The notes beneath the pieces were generated by a model. The model saw only the letters and a program-made list of their open reading frames with translations, did no database searches and was not told where the DNA came from. This document shows positions 59,461 through 64,000 of a stretch of DNA of 64,000 bases, piece by piece. Source of the stretch: Methylobacterium sp. AMS5 (GTDB lineage: Bacteria > Pseudomonadota > Alphaproteobacteria > Rhizobiales > Beijerinckiaceae). Each line of letters opens with the position of its first letter. The first letter of the stretch is position 1. The DNA lies in contig NZ_CP006992.1 in the NCBI RefSeq assembly GCF_001542815.1, forward strand, positions 3,911,501 to 3,975,500. Reading direction: 5' to 3'. The position numbers and the translations under genes are program-made.

Positions 59461-59499
59461 AGAGCATCGTGCTGGAAATCAAATCCAGGACGATGCTCT
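59461..59499. repeat. REP-like palindrome 1
   Basis: AGAGCATCGT-G-CTGGA, 7-nt loop, TCCAG-G-ACGATGCTCT. One mismatch in a 16-bp stem. Confidence 0.7.
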
Positions 59500-59513
59500 A
59501 GCCTCTTGTTTTC

Positions 59514-59558
59514 GCATCATTTTTTTCGAAAGCCGGAGGCCGCCTTTCGGGATGATGC
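59514..59558. repeat. REP-like palindrome 2
   Basis: GCATCAT ... CGAAAG-CGG / CCG-CTTTCG ... ATGATGC: interrupted stem following palindrome 1, sharing the ATGATGCTCTA end. Confidence 0.6.
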
Positions 59559-59602
59559 TCTAAGGGTTCGAATTCCACGCCTTCCGCCGAAGGCGGGGTA
59601 TT

Positions 59603-59616
59603 GCAACCGGTTTCAC
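59603..59616 (+). repeat. Polarised repeat GCAACCGGTTTCAC, copy 8
   Basis: Same orientation as the seven copies in 31-43.5 kb, but 16 kb away from them. Confidence 0.8.
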
Positions 59617-59790
59617 TGACCCTGTCGAAGGTTGGCAATCGAATGAGTGTTGATGTCTGCGACACCGCGGTGCTACACCTCAACGGCAACCGCGCGCCCT
59701 AAGTCATTGATTTCATTCGTTGCGAGTGGCGTGGACGATTGTCCCACCTCATCCAACCCGACGACCTCCGACGACCTCACGGGATCATTC

Positions 59791-59973
59791 ATGGCTGGCC
59801 TCAAGGACAAGCGCGGTTTCATCGACAAGGACCGCCTCGACCTCAGCGAGCGCAAAGCGGTCGAGTTCTGGATGAAGCGCTGGGGCGTCACGCAAGACCA
59901 GCTCACCGCCGCGCATCGAAAAGTGGGCCGCATGACCAAGGACATCGCGGCTGAGCTGGGCAAGAAGCGCTGA
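59791..59973 (+). CDS. DUF3606 family small protein
   Basis: A 60-residue protein, MAGLKDKRGFIDKDRLDLSE, with the family core AVEFWMKRWGVTQDQLTAAH and VGRMTKDIAAELGKKR. Common in alphaproteobacteria; function unknown. Its TGA forms the foot of a downstream palindrome that may terminate transcription. Confidence 0.8.
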   Translation: MAGLKDKRGFIDKDRLDLSERKAVEFWMKRWGVTQDQLTAAHRKVGRMTKDIAAELGKKR

Positions 59974-60009
59974 AGCATCGTCCTGGAGACCTGATCCAGG
60001 GCAATGCTT
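59973..60009. repeat. REP-like palindrome 3, possible terminator of the DUF3606 gene
   Basis: AAGCATCGTCCTGGA-GACCTGA-TCCAGGGCAATGCTT; the same core (GCATCGT.CTGGA) as palindrome 1. Confidence 0.65.
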
Positions 60010-60010
60010 G

Positions 60011-60187
60011 AGCAGGCTGCTGCAAAAGTCTGACGCGGTCGAACGATCATCTCCAGCTTGGTCGAACTTCGCGCCGAGCGTGAGGCGTGCTGACGGGATG
60101 AAGCGTCGGCTGCCGCACTGCCCGGCATCGACAATCGGCTTCCAGAGAATGGTTCACTCCTCCCCGAGACTTTTGCAGCAGCCTGCT
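60011..60187. mobile_element. 177-bp MITE
   Basis: Perfect 20-bp inverted ends, AGCAGGCTGCTGCAAAAGTC (60011-60030) and its complement (60168-60187). The same 20-mer ends the IS remnant at 56464-56483. No open reading frame of note inside; it would be mobilised by that IS's transposase. Confidence 0.8.
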
Positions 60188-60329
60188 AGGGGCAAGCGAG
60201 CATGATCCAGGCGGGGGTGCTCCTTGGCTCCTACCGTTTGAGGAAAATGCTCTCGGGTGGGAACCTTGGCCTAGGATAATCACCTATCCACCCTGCCTGG
60301 GACGGCCCTAAGCTCCCAAGGAGATGGTG

Positions 60330-60545
60330 ATGAAGAAGACGACGCTCGCGCTGGCAATCCTGCTCGGAGGCTTTACGGCCGGCACCGCATCGGCAGCGCC
60401 GATAGCACCCGCCGGCATCCAAGCCGATAGCAGCATCACGCAGGCTCGCATGTCCCACCACGAGCGGCGCATGATGCACCGGCACATGATGCGCAAGCGG
60501 ATGATGCATCGGCACCATCACCGGTCGATGCGTCACCGGATGTAA
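60330..60545 (+). CDS. Small exported His/Met-rich protein
   Basis: A 71-residue protein. AAGGAG lies 6 nt before the ATG at 60330, which decides it over the ATG at 60324. Residues 1-22 are a signal peptide (MKKTTLALAILLGGFTAGTASA). The last 30 residues are almost only His, Met and Arg (SHHERRMMHRHMMRKRMMH). Such composition suits periplasmic copper, nickel or other metal binding. No homologue recognised. Confidence 0.65.
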   Translation: MKKTTLALAILLGGFTAGTASAAPIAPAGIQADSSITQARMSHHERRMMHRHMMRKRMMHRHHHRSMRHRM

Positions 60546-60861
60546 AGCGGCAGATTTGATCGAGGGGAGGGCGCTCACAAGGCCCTCCCGCTCGGCAAGC
60601 CGCACGCGACAGTGAAGCGCTCCAGTCCGAACCATCGGGCCAGATCAAACCGTTGATATCGATGATCTTTGATGAGCGGCTCGGAATGACCCGCCCGTTC
60701 CGCATGATCGGTGCCTGCCCGATCGGAACGTTGAGACCATCCGGTCCCTCGCCGAGGCACCGCCTCATGAAGGCTTGATGTTCCTCGGGCTCGACAAACA
60801 CTTCGTGGCACGGCATGTGCGGGCGCAAGGTGTTTCGAACAGAGACCCAAGCTCTCAGCAT
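60436..60861 (-). CDS. Possible hypothetical protein, convergent overlap
   Basis: A 141-residue frame. Its first 85 residues look protein-like (HMPCHEVFVEPEEHQAFMRR, PNG-type turn in IMRNGRVIPSRSSKIID, LIWPDGSDW). The last 37 are the antisense of the His/Met-rich gene and are unlikely to be selected. It may be a real gene whose end has been displaced. Confidence 0.3.
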   Translation of the reverse strand: MLRAWVSVRNTLRPHMPCHEVFVEPEEHQAFMRRCLGEGPDGLNVPIGQAPIMRNGRVIPSRSSKIIDINGLIWPDGSDWSASLSRAACRAGGPCERPPLDQICRFTSGDASTGDGADASSACASCAGASCAARGGTCEPA

Positions 60862-60871
60862 CAGGATCGGT

Positions 60872-61396
60872 ATGTTGCGCAACCGTGGCCGGCGACCGTT
60901 CACCGTCGAAGCCAAGTCGAACGGCCAAACCCGCTTCGTCTCCATCCCCTCGAAGCTGCCACGGGAGGCGCAAAAGCGGGCGGGACACGCAGAAGCCGCG
61001 GCCCTGTGGCCCTCGCTCGAGGCCGCCGCACCCAGCGTCCGGACTTCGGCTGACGAGGCGCCCCCCGAGCATCGCCGCATCTTGCCGAGCCTCCTCGTCG
61101 CGGAGGTGCAAGAGCCTGAGTCGGAGCCCGCGATCGAGCCCGAGGTGCTTCCTCGCGTTCGCCGGGTCGCGCCGCCCAGCACCACGCCAGAGGGCGCCCC
61201 GCGTCGCCGGGGCAGGCCGCGGAAGGTGCCCATCCCGAATGCCGTCGAGGTCGTCGAACAGCCCGTCCCGGAGCCGCCTCAGCCCGTGACGGAGACAACC
61301 CCTCTCGTCAGCCGGCGCCGCTCGGACAGGGCAGGGAGCGAGACGCTGCGCCTGGGTGAGCGCTGGAAGCGGCGCTTGCCCCGGGTGTGCTGGTAG
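60872..61396 (+). CDS. Hypothetical protein with AT-hook-like motif
   Basis: A 174-residue protein starting MLRNRGRRPFTVEAKSNGQTR. Residues about 110-120 read PRRRGRPRKVP, the core of an AT-hook that binds the minor groove. The flanks are Pro/Glu-rich, and the C-terminus is basic (GERWKRRLPRVCW). Probably a DNA-associated protein. Codon use fits the chromosome. Confidence 0.55.
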   Translation: MLRNRGRRPFTVEAKSNGQTRFVSIPSKLPREAQKRAGHAEAAALWPSLEAAAPSVRTSADEAPPEHRRILPSLLVAEVQEPESEPAIEPEVLPRVRRVAPPSTTPEGAPRRRGRPRKVPIPNAVEVVEQPVPEPPQPVTETTPLVSRRRSDRAGSETLRLGERWKRRLPRVCW

Positions 61397-61442
61397 AACC
61401 GGCAGCGGCCAGCGCCGCGACCGCGTTCCGCCTGACGATCGA

Positions 61443-61664
61443 TCAGCCCGACACGAACGGCTTCACCAGCACGCGTCGGCCGTTGAGGTCATGCACGCTG
61501 ACGTGCCACTGCGACCAATCCTCCTGGTCATCGAGGCTGCTCATCACCGCCTGGGCCACCGCGTCGGCACGCCGGACGAGGCGTGCGGGGACCCGGATGT
61601 CCTTGCCTTGAGCGTCGAACACGCATGCGTAGCCGTTCGTCGCGTGAAAGCGGTAGCGTGCCAT
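61443..61664 (-). CDS. DUF6894 family small protein
   Basis: A 73-residue protein, MARYRFHATNGYACVFDAQG, then DIRVPARLVRRADAVAQAVM and WHVSVHDLNGRRVLVKPF. This is the pattern of a family abundant in Methylobacterium; function unknown. The region 61665-61958 shows no other gene. Confidence 0.75.
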   Translation of the reverse strand: MARYRFHATNGYACVFDAQGKDIRVPARLVRRADAVAQAVMSSLDDQEDWSQWHVSVHDLNGRRVLVKPFVSG

Positions 61665-61958
61665 CTGCGCCAAACCCTCCTGACCGACTCCGACAAGCCG
61701 GCCGTTCGCTTTTCGTTCCCATATGGGGACAAAGGGTGGAAAAGAGCAATGCGACCCACGGCCCCTCAAGGATTGAGTGCCTCATAAAACTCCCGGTCTC
61801 TGACCGTTCTCGCTCTGGCGATGAAAGCGCGGCGGAAGTTTTGTGAGAGACACTTACACCCAATTTTGAACGCGCCGCCGCTTGGGGATGAGACGGCTCC
61901 TGGGCATCGGTTCTGCGGGGCAGGCAGCGGTACGCCTCCGCCCGCCCCGCGGGCCGGC

Positions 61959-62174
61959 TCAGCCGGCGCCGTAGCCGCCCTTCGCATTGTCCGTCGAACG
62001 ATCGGGCGAGTGCTGATCGTAGCCGCCGGACTGAGGGCCGGGTTTTTCGCCCTCGGCCGAGGCCGGGCCCGTGGGTCCGAGATCCGGCTCCGCTTCGGGC
62101 TTGCTGCGCTCACCGGGCGGGCGACCGGGCGGCTGTGTCCCGATCGCCTCCCGCTCCGTCTTCGCGTCTGCCAT
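61959..62174 (-). CDS. Small disordered hypothetical protein
   Basis: A 71-residue protein rich in Gly, Pro, Glu and Ser (MADAKTEREAIGTQPPGRPP). It is probably unstructured. It is 96 bp downstream of the allophanate hydrolase gene on the same strand. GAGG lies 5 nt before the start. Confidence 0.5.
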   Translation of the reverse strand: MADAKTEREAIGTQPPGRPPGERSKPEAEPDLGPTGPASAEGEKPGPQSGGYDQHSPDRSTDNAKGGYGAG

Positions 62175-62270
62175 CGTGAACCTCCTTGGCTTCCGTCAAG
62201 GAAAGGGCTCATCCCCCCGAGAGGTTTCTCCAAGAGGCTCCGGCCCGATGCGATCGGGCCGGGCACGGCT

Positions 62271-64000
62271 CTACGTCGCGGCCCCGGAGGCGAGATAGGC
62301 GCGCCAGCCGCCATGCCCGCTGATGTCGCGCGCGCCCGCGAGCCCGGCCGCTTCCGCCAAAAATCCCTTCGGCACCGTGCCGTCGGCCAGCGACAGCGTG
62401 CCGATCGCGAGCGGCGAGGGAATCCCCGCCACGAAACGGCCGAAGGCGTCCGGCGCCAGCGCCCAGACCTCGGTCGCGATCGCATGGCCCGTACCGGGCG
62501 CGACGCGGATCAGGCCGGGCCGGGCCGGCGGTCCGCCGGGCAGCGCGTGCAGGCGGTAATCCGGTGTCGTGGGGACGGCGCGCAGGAAGCGGGCGCCGCG
62601 GGCGGTCAGCTCGCCGTTGAGCGGCAGGCCGGACAGATGCGCGCCGACCACCGCGATCTCGATCTCATCCCCTTGCGCGCGATCCCCGCGCGATGCGGCC
62701 TCCGCCGGAATCGGCACGCCGCTCGCCCCGAGGGTGCCGCCGGCCGCCGCGTGGAGGCGGGCGCCGAGTTCGGCAATGAGGCCGTCGGCCCCGCGCGGCG
62801 CGATCAGCGTGACGCCGGAGGGGAAGCCGTCGGTGCGGAAGCGGCCCGGCACCGCGAGGGCGCAGAGATCGAGCAGGTTGACGAAGTTGGTGTAGGTGCC
62901 GAGTTCGCTGTTGGGCCCGACCGGGTCGGCTTCGAGCTCGGCGACGCGGCGCGGACGCGGGTAGGTCGGCACCACGAGCACGTCGATTCCGCGCCAGACG
63001 GCCTCCGTCGCCCGGCGCAGTTCGGCCAGGCGGTAGAGGCCGGCGAAGGCATCCGCCGCCGAGTGGCCGGTGGCCGCACCGATGATCGCCCGCGTGGTCG
63101 GGTGCAGGGCCTCGGGGCGCTCCTCGATGAAGCCGCGGATCGCCTGATAGCGCTCGGCCACCCAGGGGCCGGCATAGAGGAGCCCCGCCACCGCGAAGAA
63201 CGGCGCGAGATCGACCGCCGACACCGCGCCGCCGATCACCGTCCGGAGATCGGCCAGCGACGCATCGAAGGCCGCCTCCGAGGCCGCGTCGCCGCCGAAG
63301 ATCCGGCCCGCGGCATCCGGCACGCCGACGCGCAGGCCGGGAGGCAGGGCACCGGGGCGGGGCGGGGCGGGCAGGGCGCGCGAATACGGATCCTGCGGAT
63401 CGTATCCGGCGATGATCCGGTAGACCGCATCGGCCTCCGTCACGGTGCCGGCGAAGACGGAGAGGGTGTCGAGCGTGCGGCAGGCCGGGACCACGCCGCG
63501 GCCCGAGACGCTGCCGAGGGAGGGCTTGAGCCCCACCACGTTGTTGAGGGCGGCGGGCACCCGGCCCGAGCCCGCCGTGTCGGTGCCGAGGGCGAAGCCG
63601 ACGAGGCCGCGCGCCACCGCCACCGCCGAGCCGGACGAGGAGCCGCCCGGCACGACCGCCGGATCGATGGCGTTCTTCGGCACCGGATAGGGCGTGCGCA
63701 CGCCGACCAAGCCGGTGGCGAACTGGTCGAGATTGGTCTTGCCGACGAGGACCGCACCGGCCGCGAGCAGGCGTTCCACCGCCGGGGCTGTCTCTTGCGG
63801 CGTGTAGGCGAAGTCCGGACAGGCGGCGGTGGTGGGCAGGCCCGCCACGTCGATGTTGTCCTTCACGGCGAAGGGCACGCCCCAGAGCGGTTTGTTCACG
63901 GGGTCGAAGGGGCCCAGCGCGCGGGCGGCGGCCTGCATGTCCGCCTCCGGCACCCGCGCGAGGAAGATGCCCGGATCGTCGGCAGCAGCGATCCGGCGGT
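62271..64000 (-). CDS. atzF: Allophanate hydrolase (AtzF-like), N-terminus outside window
   Basis: Splits allophanate into CO2 and ammonia, the second step of urea breakdown by urea amidolyase or of cyanuric acid catabolism. The frame is open to the window end, so about the first 35 residues are missing. The amidase-signature domain has the catalytic Lys in GVPFAVKDNID, the Ser pair in PGGSSSGSAVAVARG and DTAGSGRVPAALNNVVG. The C-terminal 160 residues (from about DEIEIAVVGAHLSGLPLN) form the allophanate-hydrolase domain (GHAIATEVWALAPDAFGRF). Intact where visible. Chromosomal in character. Confidence 0.88.
   Translation of the reverse strand, partial: RRIAAADDPGIFLARVPEADMQAAARALGPFDPVNKPLWGVPFAVKDNIDVAGLPTTAACPDFAYTPQETAPAVERLLAAGAVLVGKTNLDQFATGLVGVRTPYPVPKNAIDPAVVPGGSSSGSAVAVARGLVGFALGTDTAGSGRVPAALNNVVGLKPSLGSVSGRGVVPACRTLDTLSVFAGTVTEADAVYRIIAGYDPQDPYSRALPAPPRPGALPPGLRVGVPDAAGRIFGGDAASEAAFDASLADLRTVIGGAVSAVDLAPFFAVAGLLYAGPWVAERYQAIRGFIEERPEALHPTTRAIIGAATGHSAADAFAGLYRLAELRRATEAVWRGIDVLVVPTYPRPRRVAELEADPVGPNSELGTYTNFVNLLDLCALAVPGRFRTDGFPSGVTLIAPRGADGLIAELGARLHAAAGGTLGASGVPIPAEAASRGDRAQGDEIEIAVVGAHLSGLPLNGELTARGARFLRAVPTTPDYRLHALPGGPPARPGLIRVAPGTGHAIATEVWALAPDAFGRFVAGIPSPLAIGTLSLADGTVPKGFLAEAAGLAGARDISGHGGWRAYLASGAAT

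Larger units (their letters stand above)
59252..59790. other. Intergenic region with palindromic repeats and a copy of the 14-bp repeat
   Basis: No convincing gene. It contains two hairpins (59461-59499 and 59514-59558), repeat copy 8 at 59603 and a block at 59697-59750 resembling 44463-44515. Confidence 0.5.

Overview
The window comes from a high-GC alphaproteobacterium of Methylobacterium/Methylorubrum type. This is inferred from protein character (DUF6894 and DUF3606 small proteins, an AtzF-like allophanate hydrolase, the IS repertoire) and was not searched. Almost all of it is accessory DNA; only the last ~4 kb reads like ordinary chromosome.

Layout. (1) 1-5604, minus strand: a conjugative mobilisation operon ending in a MOBF (TrwC/TraI-type) relaxase-helicase that runs off the left edge, preceded by a ParA-like ATPase, a single-pass membrane protein and two small proteins. 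It is followed by 1.7 kb without a convincing gene (possible oriT and promoter region). (2) 7327-18129, plus strand: an ECF-sigma-like protein, a SNF2/RapA-like helicase and a sacsin/Hsp90-like GHKL ATPase with a degenerate HNH-like tail, all tightly coupled, followed by a RecD-like helicase fused to a PD-(D/E)XK-like domain. I read this as a defence-type system I cannot name. (3) 18799-28498, minus strand: a seven-gene type I restriction-modification operon: half-size HsdS, HsdM, Fic protein, GIY-YIG/DUF4357 protein, full-size HsdS, HsdR and a SprT-like metalloprotease. It has a near-consensus promoter and mostly overlapping stop/start codons.

(4) About 29.28-44.5 kb: an integrated element with a tyrosine integrase, XRE regulator, MazF/PemK-like toxin, serine resolvase, HNH protein, an isolated tape-measure-like giant protein, a RHH regulator and an O-like replication protein. 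A second, coupled gene is broken by an IS5-family (IS427-like) insertion. A 14-bp direct repeat (29281 and 44512) may mark its ends. A polarised 14-bp near-palindrome, GCAACCGGTTTCAY, occurs seven times here in one orientation, and once more at 59603. (5) 44.8-51 kb: a helicase-primase-like protein, a DUF4258-like protein and unknown proteins between two 37-bp inverted repeats, then two small genes, the second cut by an IS.

(6) 52.0-56.5 kb: a pile-up of five insertion sequences (IS630, IS5, a zinc-ribbon DDE element, IS3, a second IS5-type), several truncated. (7) 56.5-64 kb: a GAF-PAS-GGDEF-EAL c-di-GMP enzyme, palindromic repeats, a 177-bp MITE sharing its terminal repeats with a nearby IS remnant, small proteins including a His/Met-rich exported one, and the 5'-truncated allophanate hydrolase gene. 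The picture is of an ICE or plasmid-derived island in which transfer, anti-phage defence and transposon scars have accumulated beside chromosomal genes.
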